DNA of 40,652 bases, from positions 1-40,652 of the forward strand of contig NZ_JAAAKV010000020.1 in the NCBI RefSeq assembly GCF_009905725.1. Direction: 5' to 3'. Positions 8,925 through 17,301 of the stretch are shown in pieces. This DNA comes from Emticicia sp. CRIBPO (GTDB lineage Bacteria; Bacteroidota; Bacteroidia; Cytophagales; Spirosomataceae). The first letter of the stretch is position 1. Each line of letters starts with the position of its first letter. Under the pieces are notes generated by a model. The model made no database searches. It was not told the DNA's origin and worked only from the letters and a program-made list of their open reading frames with translations. The translations under genes and the position numbers were made by a program.

Positions 8925-11300
8925 GCTGTTTTCTGCCTGGCCTGTCGATCTGTTTTTATAGTTTACCTTTTTCAGCTGACCGAAACTATAGGTAAGCGTT
9001 ATCCGGTAATATTTGTTGTTATTCTTTCGGGCAAAATCAATATAAGTCTGCCCGATTTCATAGTGGCCTGAAGGTTTATCCAGCCTGAAGATATCGTTAG
9101 CCATCAAATTGACTTTCAGTGTCTTGTCAAAGAAATCTTTTTCAATACCCATAGCTGCCATGAGCTGGTTATGCCGGTAAAAAATGCCGTCATACTTGTC
9201 TCCGTTATACCTGCCGATGGCCTGTATTTTAAACAGATTGCTGATATTAAAGGTGTTGCCGGAATAGAGGTTCAGTTGAGGCCGGCTGGCTCTCAGAACA
9301 AATGAAAAGTCGTCGCTGGTGTATTTGTTGTAAATGATATCGACGGTGTTCATAGAATTCCACCAGGAAAGCGTAAACGGTGCTGATAAGGAAACATACC
9401 AGGCGTTTAAACGGGAGAAATTCATGGGCTTCAGGACATAGCTGTTTTCTGCTTCTCCCTGTACGGCTGCTCCCGAGATGGCATCTTTGGTGTGGGTGTA
9501 TCCTGCTTTTAAGTAATATTTATCATAAGTGGCACCTATTTCAAATGCATTGGTTTTTTCAGGCTTCAGAAAAGGATTGCCTTCAATACTTGTGTAGGCA
9601 TCCTGGTAAATGCCGGAAGGATTCAGGGCCTGGTACCGCGGCCTGGTGATCCTGGAAGTATAGGACAGGCTCAGCTGAAATTGATCAGACGGTTTAAGAG
9701 ATACCTGGGCATTGGGAAAGAGATTGAGGTAATTATCCCTAATCATTTCAAATCCTTTTACGTCCGTTTGCAGGGTGTAGCTGGTCCATTCACTTCTTAG
9801 TCCCAGGGTATAACTTAACTTTTTGTCCATTTCACTATTCAAACTCAGGTAGGCAGCAGGAATGTTCTCCAGGTATTTAAAGTCAGCAGACCGCGTATTG
9901 TCGGGTACGAGGTCTTTACCCTCGACGCCGGCATAAAAATCTGAATAAGAAGAATTGTGAGCGTTGCTGTATTTGACCCCAAAGTCAAGTTTATGATACT
10001 GATGAATGGCTCTGGAATAATCTGCCTGAATATTAGCCAGCCTGATATTGTAACCGGCTTTGTTGTTCAGAAGTCTGGACGATGCCAGCCCGCCGACCAG
10101 GTTTTTCTCCCTGATATCATCATCTGTGTCCGAAACATAGCCGGCATATTGTCCACCGACGAACAACGAAGAGCCCTTGTTGTCCGGAGTTAGGCTGTAG
10201 TTAAAGGTAAGAGCATTATTACGGACAATATTGTTATTGGACACGTCACTTTTAAACAGCCCGTTCATGGTGGCAGAGGTAATGGCGTTTTCACTCTGTG
10301 TGTTGCCTCCGAGGTGGTTGTATGAACCGCTGTATTCAGCTGAGATATAGCTTTTTTCGTTCAGGTCATATTGCCCGCCGAAGTTATAATTGGAGAAGTT
10401 GTCGTATCGCCTGTTCCAGTCGGTCATCAGGACAGACTGAAACAGGTCTGCCGATTTCAGCCTCGAACGGGTCGTATTCAGTATTTCGCGGGTTCTGCCC
10501 AGCAACAGCCCGTAGCTTCCGGTCAGGGAAAGTTTGTCTTTTTTATAATTGACATCCATGTTCGTGTTGCCGCTGGGCGGACTGAAATCTGAGGCCGTAA
10601 AGACCTGCCTGATATTGCCTTTGTAACCTTCGTCGGCATTGGTAATGGTGATTACGTTTATTACGGCCTTGCCTTCCGCATCGTATCTCGAAGACGGATT
10701 GGCGATGATCTCCATCTTTTTGATCTGGGATGCCGAAATGGAAGCGAATTGCTCGGTAGTGATACGCCTTCCGTTCAGGTAAATGATGGCTTCGCCTTTT
10801 CCCGGCACAAAGATGCCGTCTTCCGTCACGTTCACGCCGGGAGACCTGGAAAGAATTTCGATGGGAGAGGTGCTCGTGGCCAGCAGGGTGTTGGCCACAT
10901 TGACTTCCACCGTTCCATTGGCTTTGTTGCTGAACAAAGGGGCTTGTCCTGTCACTCTTACCTCGCCTAAAGTCTTTTGGCTGACCTGCATAGCCACCTC
11001 GCCAAGATCTGAAATCAGCTGAGCTGGGCTGATGGTCACCGGGCCTTTGTATGTTTTTTCGTATTCCACCGACGAAACCGCGAGCAGGTAAACTCCCTCC
11101 GGCACAAGGCTTATTTCAAATGCTCCTATAGCGTCTGTAAAAGTGCTTTTGATGATGGATGAATCCCTGGCATAAAGCAGGGAAACCGTCGCAAATTCTA
11201 CCCCTTTCCGGGTGTTGAGGTCGATGGCTTTTCCCTTGATAATTCCCTGCTGGGCGTAAGCATGAAGGCTGATGAAGAAAATCAGGAGTGTCTTGTACAT
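8913..11300 (-). CDS. Outer-membrane beta-barrel TonB-receptor-like protein
   Basis: 795 residues. A signal peptide (about 1-16, ending AYAQQ) is followed by a CarboxypepD_reg-like beta-sandwich (GIIKGKAIDLNTRKGVEFAT, about 18-100). Then come a plug-like domain (about 115-220, with VNVTEDGIFVPGKGEAIIYLNG) and a large C-terminal barrel of the OMP_b-brl_3 type. This is the shortened TonB-receptor relative common in Bacteroidota. The ligand is unknown. The gene upstream on the same strand, 98 bp away, is an AraC-type membrane regulator that may control it. I see no SusD partner. Confidence 0.88.
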   Translation of the reverse strand: MYKTLLIFFISLHAYAQQGIIKGKAIDLNTRKGVEFATVSLLYARDSSIIKSTFTDAIGAFEISLVPEGVYLLAVSSVEYEKTYKGPVTISPAQLISDLGEVAMQVSQKTLGEVRVTGQAPLFSNKANGTVEVNVANTLLATSTSPIEILSRSPGVNVTEDGIFVPGKGEAIIYLNGRRITTEQFASISASQIKKMEIIANPSSRYDAEGKAVINVITITNADEGYKGNIRQVFTASDFSPPSGNTNMDVNYKKDKLSLTGSYGLLLGRTREILNTTRSRLKSADLFQSVLMTDWNRRYDNFSNYNFGGQYDLNEKSYISAEYSGSYNHLGGNTQSENAITSATMNGLFKSDVSNNNIVRNNALTFNYSLTPDNKGSSLFVGGQYAGYVSDTDDDIREKNLVGGLASSRLLNNKAGYNIRLANIQADYSRAIHQYHKLDFGVKYSNAHNSSYSDFYAGVEGKDLVPDNTRSADFKYLENIPAAYLSLNSEMDKKLSYTLGLRSEWTSYTLQTDVKGFEMIRDNYLNLFPNAQVSLKPSDQFQLSLSYTSRITRPRYQALNPSGIYQDAYTSIEGNPFLKPEKTNAFEIGATYDKYYLKAGYTHTKDAISGAAVQGEAENSYVLKPMNFSRLNAWYVSLSAPFTLSWWNSMNTVDIIYNKYTSDDFSFVLRASRPQLNLYSGNTFNISNLFKIQAIGRYNGDKYDGIFYRHNQLMAAMGIEKDFFDKTLKVNLMANDIFRLDKPSGHYEIGQTYIDFARKNNNKYYRITLTYSFGQLKKVNYKNRSTGQAENSRAL

Positions 11301-11397
11301 AAGTTTGCTTTGGTTTTTTGTTCAAAATTCCAAAACAATCAGCGGATGGAAGGGGCATAATAAGGAATCAGGAGTACGGTTTTATAAATCCGCACCG

Positions 11398-12468
11398 TCA
11401 TACGGCAGGGTCTGACTGCGTCTTTTGCTGATAGGCAGCGGGAGTCTTGCCGGTAAGCTTCTTGAAAGCTGCAAAAAAGGTAGATTTGGAGTTGAATCCT
11501 ACTTCATAGCCTATCGACTCCAGAGTGAGGCGATTACTGGAAGCAATCATGCTGCAGGCCTCATTGATCCTGAATTCATTGACATAAGTAGTGAAGTTTT
11601 TGCCCAGGTTGTCGTTGAGGAGCTGTGACAACTGATGACCTGAGATATTGAGTTCTTTGGATACTTCATGCAGTTTGAGATCGGGATTTCTGTACAATCC
11701 TTTTTCTGTCATACTTTTCTCCAACCTGGCGATCAACCTGTCGGCATCTTCGTCGTTTACTTTCCGGGCCGGAGATTTGGGCTGACCTGGTATAAAAAAG
11801 TCGCTGCTCTTTTTCTTATGCAGAAGCATGAAGAGGATAAGATAAACACTGAAAGAAAAGGCCACCGCACCGTTGAGATACAATGAAAAAGAAGCGATCC
11901 ATAAAGCCAGCTGAAAGAAAGTGAAGATCAGGGCTGTGCATCCGAAGATCGCCAGCAGCCATATCTCGGTGGGTTTCATTTTGTAGTCGCGGGTAAAGAG
12001 ATTTTTGAACAAGCCTTTCAATACAAAGCCTGAAGCCACCATGTAGACAAACCATTCTGCGTAAATGAACTGGACAAAGTATTTATTCCAGAGTTTAGGA
12101 TAAGCAGGATAAGAGTAGACCACGCCGGTGATCAGGATAAAAGCTGTTAATATGATCAGGTTACGCCTGGATGACTTCGGAAAGGGATTGGCCGGGTTAA
12201 GGGCTGATCTCAGGAAATAATAGAGGAATGGTCCGATAAAAAAGCAGGCAGTGAGACCAATCTGCAGATAGATTTTGGGCAATGAACGGTCCAGCGAGGC
12301 AAAAATAGATTTGGTGATCCGCAGACTGAGCATCAGGAGCAGGCCGATAAATAAAATGGTCGACACATGCTTTTTCCGGGAGGTAACCAGAAAATACCCA
12401 CTCAGCACGAGCCCGTTGAAGGCCCCGAGAGCCCCCAGGAATAATAAAATTTCTTTGCCCGCAGTCAT
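11398..12468 (-). CDS. AraC-family regulator with N-terminal multi-pass membrane domain
   Basis: 356 residues. Residues 1-215 form about seven hydrophobic segments, starting EILLFLGALGAFNGLVLSGY. The C-terminal 120 residues are an HTH_18 AraC DNA-binding domain, with LKLHEVSKELNISGHQLSQLLND as first helix-turn-helix and LTLESIGYEVGFNSKSTFFAAF as second. A membrane sensor coupled directly to AraC is typical for Bacteroidota. Its position just upstream of the barrel gene suggests local control. Confidence 0.88.
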   Translation of the reverse strand: MTAGKEILLFLGALGAFNGLVLSGYFLVTSRKKHVSTILFIGLLLMLSLRITKSIFASLDRSLPKIYLQIGLTACFFIGPFLYYFLRSALNPANPFPKSSRRNLIILTAFILITGVVYSYPAYPKLWNKYFVQFIYAEWFVYMVASGFVLKGLFKNLFTRDYKMKPTEIWLLAIFGCTALIFTFFQLALWIASFSLYLNGAVAFSFSVYLILFMLLHKKKSSDFFIPGQPKSPARKVNDEDADRLIARLEKSMTEKGLYRNPDLKLHEVSKELNISGHQLSQLLNDNLGKNFTTYVNEFRINEACSMIASSNRLTLESIGYEVGFNSKSTFFAAFKKLTGKTPAAYQQKTQSDPAV

Positions 12469-12607
12469 AGCAACAGTATAGCTTTTACAGATGTAAAATA
12501 AGCGGAAAATTTTGGTTTATTGCTGGTGGATGGTGTTAAAAGTTGGAAAAATGAACTGAATCCTTTTCAAATTATGGGGAATGAAGGATATCAAGGAACT
12601 TCAACAA

Positions 12608-12636
12608 AAAAGCAAAACCCAACCGGTTTTGCTTTT
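12608..12636. terminator. Strong rho-independent terminator of the YceI/nitronate operon
   Basis: 12-bp perfect stem AAAAGCAAAACC / GGTTTTGCTTTT with loop CAACC and T/A tracts on both sides, 17 bp after the nitronate monooxygenase stop. Confidence 0.85.
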
Positions 12637-12652
12637 ACGAATCTGAATCTCC

Positions 12653-13825
12653 TCAGGCTTTATTCATTTCATTGATGATCGATAACATCAACTCTCCGGC
12701 ATCCCTGAATTTCAGGAGGGAGGCAGATTGGCCTGACCAGTAAGACCTGAAGGCTGAGTTGCTGCCTTCTGTGGCCGGGTAGGCTTTCAGATGGCCCATA
12801 AATTTGCCCTGAAGAGGATAAGGGGCCATCAGATGTTGGCTATCCTTTAATTCTTCCGTCAGCCTGTTTCGCAGTCCCCTGGCAAGTCTTCCCGTAAAAA
12901 CTTTGGTGAGTACGGTATCTTTTCCTTCTTCTGAAAACAGTTTGTCTTTGTGGTCCTGCGTGGCGTTAGACTGGTTGGTGGCTAAGAAGGCTGTCCCCAT
13001 CTGCACTGCGTCAGCCCCTAAGGCCAGGGCAGCTTTTACCCCTCTCACATCAGCAATGCCCCCTGCGGCTATCACCGGTATTTTTACATTGTCTGCCACT
13101 TGAGGAATCAGGGCGAAAGTCCCTGTCAGGGAATCTTCGGCTGATCTTAAGAACGAAACCCGGTGTCCGCCCGCTTCACAGCCTGTGGCGACGATGGCAT
13201 CCACGCCTGCTTTTTCCAGGGCGATGGCTTCATCAACAGTAGTGGCGGCCCCGACTGTTTTGATGCCCAGGCTTCTGCATTTCTCCAGGATATCTTCAGA
13301 CGGTATACCATACACAAAACTGAAAACCGCCGGTCTGACTTCATAAATGGCCTCTAACTGGTCTTCAAATTTAGCTCCCAGGTTAGTGGGTCTTTCGGGT
13401 ATGGGCAAATCGAGTTCTTTAAAATAAGGGGTGAACAAATCCGTCAATTTTTTATAATCCTCACTGTCAAATTCTGCCAGACGACGGTCCCTGTCATTGA
13501 CCCAAAGGTTGATATTGAAGGGCTTATCCGTTGCTTTTCTGATGGCCGCAGAGGTTTCAATGATTTCTTTTGCTGAATACGGTTGCCCGCCGAAAGAACC
13601 CAGCCCTCCGGCGTTCGACACTGCCGCCGTGAGGGCAACCGAGGACAAACCACCGCCAAACGGTCCCTGAACTATCGGGTATTGAATACCCAGCAGCCCC
13701 GTAAATTTTGTATTATTCCACATATTCTTGTTTGTTTTATGAGGGTTTACTGTTCCAAAACCAGGTAACGAATTTAATGAAATTCCGGCTATCGCCATGC
13801 CTTTCAATGCATTCCGCCGTTTCAT
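12653..13825 (-). CDS. Nitronate monooxygenase (2-nitropropane dioxygenase family) with Tat-like leader
   Basis: 390-residue FMN TIM barrel that oxidises alkyl nitronates. Visible motifs are GIQYPIVQGPFGGG (46-59), the active-site EAGGH (217-221), FMN phosphate binding AAGGI (253-257) and QMGTAFL (275-281). The first 34 residues precede the usual start of the domain and look like a twin-arginine leader (MKRRNALKGMAIAG). The long start is supported by a TGATG overlap with the yceI-like stop; an internal Met at 35 would give the standard enzyme. It is the second gene of an operon with YceI. Export is inferred, since the leader lacks a strict Tat consensus. Confidence 0.88.
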   Translation of the reverse strand: MKRRNALKGMAIAGISLNSLPGFGTVNPHKTNKNMWNNTKFTGLLGIQYPIVQGPFGGGLSSVALTAAVSNAGGLGSFGGQPYSAKEIIETSAAIRKATDKPFNINLWVNDRDRRLAEFDSEDYKKLTDLFTPYFKELDLPIPERPTNLGAKFEDQLEAIYEVRPAVFSFVYGIPSEDILEKCRSLGIKTVGAATTVDEAIALEKAGVDAIVATGCEAGGHRVSFLRSAEDSLTGTFALIPQVADNVKIPVIAAGGIADVRGVKAALALGADAVQMGTAFLATNQSNATQDHKDKLFSEEGKDTVLTKVFTGRLARGLRNRLTEELKDSQHLMAPYPLQGKFMGHLKAYPATEGSNSAFRSYWSGQSASLLKFRDAGELMLSIINEMNKA

Positions 13826-14355
13826 CAGCTTTCCTTTTGGGCGACTATCTTGAATTGCAGCACAAAATCATCGTGGATCAGCTTGTCTCCCAGGTTGGGA
13901 ATAAATTTACCGGAGCCATAACGGATGTTGTACAGCGTACGATCGATGACAATCTCACCAAGCGAATGCAGGGTATCAGTAAACACCTCTGTTCTGGCTA
14001 TGAAACTCGCCGGGTGGGCTATGCCCTTGATGGTGAGCATGCCCGTCAGTCTGAATTGATTGTCGTTCAGGGCTGTTCCATGTTCGATGAGGAGGCTGGA
14101 AGTGGGGAAATGATCCACTCCAAAAAAATCATCATGGAATAAATGGTCCTTAAAATCCTGGTTGGTTTTCAGGTCTTCGATGTCTGTAATGATGATCGAA
14201 GTCATGTCTATAACGACCTCTCCGCTATTGATTTTACCATTTTCCAGGTCGATATGACCGTCTGCAATACCGATGGTTCCGGTGTGCAGCCCCAATACTT
14301 TTTTGCCCGTCCAGTTGACGACGCTGCTTGTTTTCTGAATTTTGAACTTTGCCAT
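13825..14355 (-). CDS. YceI-family protein (lipocalin-like isoprenoid-binding fold)
   Basis: 176 residues from the ATG at 14355; the longer reading uses a TTG. There is no signal peptide, so it is a cytoplasmic YceI. The family fold is visible in WTGKKVLGLHTGTIGIADGHIDLENG, the VIDMTSI strand, LFHDDFFGVDHFPTSSLLIE and LTIKGIAHPASF. In the family it binds long isoprenoid or quinone-like lipids. It is coupled to the nitronate monooxygenase by TGATG. The perfect Crp-type palindrome 76 bp upstream suggests control by the neighbouring regulator. Confidence 0.9.
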   Translation of the reverse strand: MAKFKIQKTSSVVNWTGKKVLGLHTGTIGIADGHIDLENGKINSGEVVIDMTSIIITDIEDLKTNQDFKDHLFHDDFFGVDHFPTSSLLIEHGTALNDNQFRLTGMLTIKGIAHPASFIARTEVFTDTLHSLGEIVIDRTLYNIRYGSGKFIPNLGDKLIHDDFVLQFKIVAQKES

Positions 14356-14430
14356 TTTTTTTTGAATTATTTGATGATGCAAAGTTCTCCAGGGCAGTAA
14401 AAATCTGAAAGGACGTACCGCACAAGTTTC

Positions 14431-14448
14431 ATGTGAGGTACCTCACAT
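14431..14448. promoter_or_regulatory. Crp/Fnr-type operator, perfect palindrome
   Basis: ATGTGAGGTACCTCACAT is an 18-bp perfect palindrome that fits TGTGA-N6-TCACA exactly. It lies between the regulator stop (14450) and the YceI start (14355), the right place to control the YceI/nitronate operon. Confidence 0.7.
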
Positions 14449-14449
14449 T

Positions 14450-15022
14450 TTACTTTGAGGAAGCGTTGAAACGGCTGAGGGTTTCGCGGGTAACGCCGAG
14501 GTAAGAGGCGATCAGTTGTTTGGGTACTTTCTGGAAAAGCTGTGGATATTGCTCCAGCAGTTTGTCGTATCTTTCTTTCGCACTGCTGCTGAGTAAGGAG
14601 AGGATGCGTTGCTGCAGGGCCACATTTCTTTTGTTGGTTTTTTTTCGGAAAAAGTGTTCGATCTTATGCATCTCAGCACACAGTTTTTCCCGGTTTTGAT
14701 AAGACAGACAAAGCAGTTCGGTTTCTTCTACGCAGTCGATGTTGACCGTAGCCACACCCTGGTCGTAATAAGCCTGGTAATCGGTGATCCACCAGTCCTG
14801 CAGCCCGAACTGGATGATGTGTTCTTTGCCGTTGGCGTCTGTGCTGTAGGATTTCAGACAACCGCTCAGGATAAAAAAATCATTTTCAACAAGCAGCCCT
14901 TCCTGCACCACAAACTGGTGTTTTTTAAATTTCCTGAACCTGAAATGAGACAAAACATACTCAAACTCCGCATCGGTAAGCGAAATTATTTTTTCTATCT
15001 GATGTCTTAATATCTGGCTCAT
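14450..15022 (-). CDS. Crp/Fnr family transcriptional regulator
   Basis: 190 residues. A cyclic-nucleotide-binding-like beta-roll spans about 15-115 (HQFVVQEGLLVENDFFILSG), then a dimer helix and a compact helix-turn-helix at the C-terminus (PKQLIASYLGVTRETLSRF). No cysteine cluster of the Fnr type is present. It is the short Bacteroidota Crp-like form that often sits beside stress or quinone-handling genes. A matching palindrome lies just past its stop, in front of the YceI operon. Confidence 0.9.
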   Translation of the reverse strand: MSQILRHQIEKIISLTDAEFEYVLSHFRFRKFKKHQFVVQEGLLVENDFFILSGCLKSYSTDANGKEHIIQFGLQDWWITDYQAYYDQGVATVNIDCVEETELLCLSYQNREKLCAEMHKIEHFFRKKTNKRNVALQQRILSLLSSSAKERYDKLLEQYPQLFQKVPKQLIASYLGVTRETLSRFNASSK

Positions 15023-15087
15023 TACGGCTATATTTTTCTTTCAAATGTAGGAATAAGTTGCCTTAAATCCATTATGAAATTTCTCCT

Positions 15088-15663
15088 TCAGAACTGCTTC
15101 GGTTTCAATCCTTGCCCGGCCAGTTCGGCTATTTCATTGATCCGTCGCTGCCTGGTTTCCTGTTGTTTGGCGAGTAACAACCATTGCAGGATAGCTTTCC
15201 TGGAAGACTTGCTCAGGCTTAAAAAGAAATCTTCCGAGCCCGGCCGGGTTTGAAACGCGGCTGTCAGGTCGGCAGGAATGACCAGTTTTTCCGCCTCGTC
15301 CAATGTGGTCCAGGAGCCGTCGGCTTTGGCTGCTTCGATGACCGCCAAACCCGCTTGTGTCATCAGTCCTTCTTCTGTGAGCCGTTCTATTTTGTCTTTG
15401 TTTATTTTTGACCAGACGCTTTTCGCTTTCCTTTTGCTGAAAAACTGCATAAACATATCATTTTCCAGAGATCTGCGGGTACTGTCTATCCATCCGAAGC
15501 AAAGGGCTTCATCCACCGCATCACTCCAGGCCACCGAGGGCACGCCGGTTTTTTTCTTGTGATGAATCAGCCAGACAGACTGCTTTGAGCTGTGGTTTTC
15601 TGCCAGCCACTTCCGCCATTCATCGCGGTTTTCAGGGTAAAAAGTTTCTGTTTCTTTTTTCAT
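15088..15663 (-). CDS. YdeI/OmpD-associated (OmdA) family protein
   Basis: 191 residues. The N-terminal half has the DEWRKWLAENHSSKQSVWLIHHKKKTG region and DAVDEALCFGWIDS that mark the YdeI/OmdA family. The C-terminal half (PADLTAAFQTRP.. FFLSLSKSSRKAILQWLLLAK) is the OmdA bacteriocin-resistance-type domain. The molecular role is not established. It is a soluble protein with no signal peptide. Confidence 0.88.
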   Translation of the reverse strand: MKKETETFYPENRDEWRKWLAENHSSKQSVWLIHHKKKTGVPSVAWSDAVDEALCFGWIDSTRRSLENDMFMQFFSKRKAKSVWSKINKDKIERLTEEGLMTQAGLAVIEAAKADGSWTTLDEAEKLVIPADLTAAFQTRPGSEDFFLSLSKSSRKAILQWLLLAKQQETRQRRINEIAELAGQGLKPKQF

Positions 15664-15686
15664 TTGTTGTTATTGGAGAGAGCAGG

Positions 15687-15724
15687 AAGGAAAAAGGAGC
15701 AAGGACATGACAGGCTTTTTCCTT
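15687..15724. terminator. Inverted repeat between the YdeI and DUF1761 genes
   Basis: AAGGAAAAAG and CTTTTTCCTT arms (10 bp) with an 18-nt loop lie between the DUF1761 stop and the YdeI start. It may act as an attenuator or terminator on the minus strand. Confidence 0.4.
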
Positions 15725-15734
15725 TCTCCGGTTA

Positions 15735-16145
15735 TTATACCACTAAAATAACACTTACTATCAGAATACCCAATAAATGATAGGCCCCGCTGATAATTCC
15801 GTAAAGAATTGGTTTTGGAACGTTGGGATTGATGGCGATATTGACCGTATTGGCTACCAGGTATCCCACACCTACAATCAATGCAAACTCTATGGCTGCA
15901 TCGATAGTTTCAATGTGCAGGGCAGACATTAACACGGCAGTTGCGAGGGTAATCACGAGGGAACAAAGGGCAGGCCCGACGATAAAAATGGGTTTATTGG
16001 GTAGCACTTCGTTTTCTTTCCCTAAAGAAATTTTGTAGGGTTTGCTGAAGAACAACGTGAACCACAAGGCTCCGAGAATAAAGTACACGACAAAGGCGAC
16101 CAGGACGCTGATCCAGTTCAGATGGGCTAATTGATTCATCATCAT
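15735..16145 (-). CDS. DUF1761 membrane protein
   Basis: 136-residue integral membrane protein with four hydrophobic helices (about 10-32, 50-72, 80-100, 112-134). The family signature is FILGALWFTLFFSKPY near the start and GVGYLVANTVNIAIN later. Function is unknown. Three ATGs lie in a row at the start. It is downstream of the YafY/WYL regulator on the same strand. Confidence 0.85.
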   Translation of the reverse strand: MMMNQLAHLNWISVLVAFVVYFILGALWFTLFFSKPYKISLGKENEVLPNKPIFIVGPALCSLVITLATAVLMSALHIETIDAAIEFALIVGVGYLVANTVNIAINPNVPKPILYGIISGAYHLLGILIVSVILVV

Positions 16146-16290
16146 TTTGTTTTTTTTAGTTTATGATGCAAACCTAAGAGCGTGCTGTGACAGCGGTATG
16201 TCAAGGGTACAACATGGGTAAAAATAAAAAAAGGCTTTAAGCTATAGGCAGTAAGGAAGATGAATTGAGGCACACGGCTTCTGATCAAAG

Positions 16291-16335
16291 CTAATCGCCT
16301 GCAGCCTGTTGCTTAAAGCTTATCCTGCAGCTTAT
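16291..16335. repeat. Degenerate dispersed repeat, copy 1 (TTAAAGCTTAT / CCTGCAGCTTATCGC)
   Basis: Contains ATCGCCTGCAGC, TTAAAGCTTAT and CCTGCAGCTTATCGC, words shared with 30214-30275. Both copies lie directly at the 3' end of a minus-strand gene. Confidence 0.5.
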
Positions 16336-17033
16336 CGCTCCCCATGATTCCTGTCAAAAAACTCCTGCAAAGTCATTTTGTGAGGGGTGAATTTTTCGGT
16401 GAGGACTTCCAGTTTTCTGATCCTGTCGAGGCGGAAATACCGGAAGCCGTTTCTCAGACGGCACCAGGCTACCAGCAGCCAGTTTTCCTGGGTATGCAGC
16501 AAGGCAAAAGCTTCTATCAGCCTGACGGAGCCTTCATTGGCTTCGTTGATGTACTCAATTTTAGCCAGGTAAAAGCTGGTAATGCAAAATTGCAGATCGG
16601 ATAAATTATTGCTGTTTCTTTCACGGTTGATGTTCTGGTCAAACCGGGTGCGTTCGGCCAGGAGGTTGGCTTTTTCCTTCATTGTATTCCTAAGCACTGC
16701 CTTGATCTTGTCGATGGCCTCTGTATAATCTTTGATAAAAGAGGTGTCTTTGTTTTTAAGGACCAGTTGCTCGGCCAGGATCAGGGCATTGGCTTGATTC
16801 TCAGTAAACATCACCGGGGGTACCCGGTAACCTTCCATAAGGGTATAGCCTTTGCCATCTTCCGTAAGAATCGGTACCCCTGCCTGCTCCAGGGCCTTGA
16901 TGTCCCGGTAAATAGTCCTGTTGCTGACTGAGAATTTCAGGGCCAGTTCCGGAGCCGTCAGGATCCGTTTCGTCTGAAACTGCGTCAGTATCGCGACGAG
17001 CCGAGAAAGGCGTTTGGTGTCGTTGTCGTTCAT
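16332..17033 (-). CDS. YafY-type HTH/WYL transcriptional regulator
   Basis: 233 residues. An N-terminal HTH_11 winged helix (RLVAILTQFQTKRILTAPEL, then SNRTIYRDIKALEQAGVPI) is followed by a WYL domain (about 140-220, with NWLLVAWCRLRNGFRYFRLDRI). WYL domains sense nucleic acids or nucleotides. The stop codon lies within a dispersed repeat. A likely target is the DUF1761 gene downstream. Confidence 0.9.
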   Translation of the reverse strand: MNDNDTKRLSRLVAILTQFQTKRILTAPELALKFSVSNRTIYRDIKALEQAGVPILTEDGKGYTLMEGYRVPPVMFTENQANALILAEQLVLKNKDTSFIKDYTEAIDKIKAVLRNTMKEKANLLAERTRFDQNINRERNSNNLSDLQFCITSFYLAKIEYINEANEGSVRLIEAFALLHTQENWLLVAWCRLRNGFRYFRLDRIRKLEVLTEKFTPHKMTLQEFFDRNHGER

Positions 17034-17125
17034 CCGGGGTCAGATTTTCTTCATTAATGGCTGATGGATCAAAAGTAAGAGAAACTTGCGTGGGCTTCAA
17101 ATTTCTTGTTTGATCTTTTCTCAGA

Positions 17126-17299
17126 CTGTCCAACGTCTCCGACGTATCGGACGGTGTAACGCGGTCTCTGACCGGAGTGATGAGAATCTGCGTTATTGAC
17201 TTGCCGGAACTGTCTTTTAACAACGTCTGACGGCGGTCAGCGACCGCGTTTCGCCGACTGGGCGTCCGCTCTCCAGCGTCTCAGACGTTGGAGAGCGGA
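17126..17299. repeat. REP/MITE-like palindromic element, copy A
   Basis: About 174 bp built of nested hairpins: GTCCAACGTCTCCGACG at the left, CGGTC-tct-GACCG, GCGGTC-agc-GACCGC, and a right-end hairpin at 17266-17298 with 16-nt arms (CCGCTCTCCAGCGTCT). The left and right ends are related inverted sequences. Two related copies are at 22474-22648 and 23101-23159. No transposase is inside. The right hairpin is 3 bp past the stop of the ChaN-like gene and may terminate it. Confidence 0.7.
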
Positions 17300-17301
17300 G
17301 C

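Noticed and set aside
16801-17223. 140-codon minus-strand ORF overlapping the YafY start
   Set aside because: Off-frame shadow of the regulator extended through palindromic element A.
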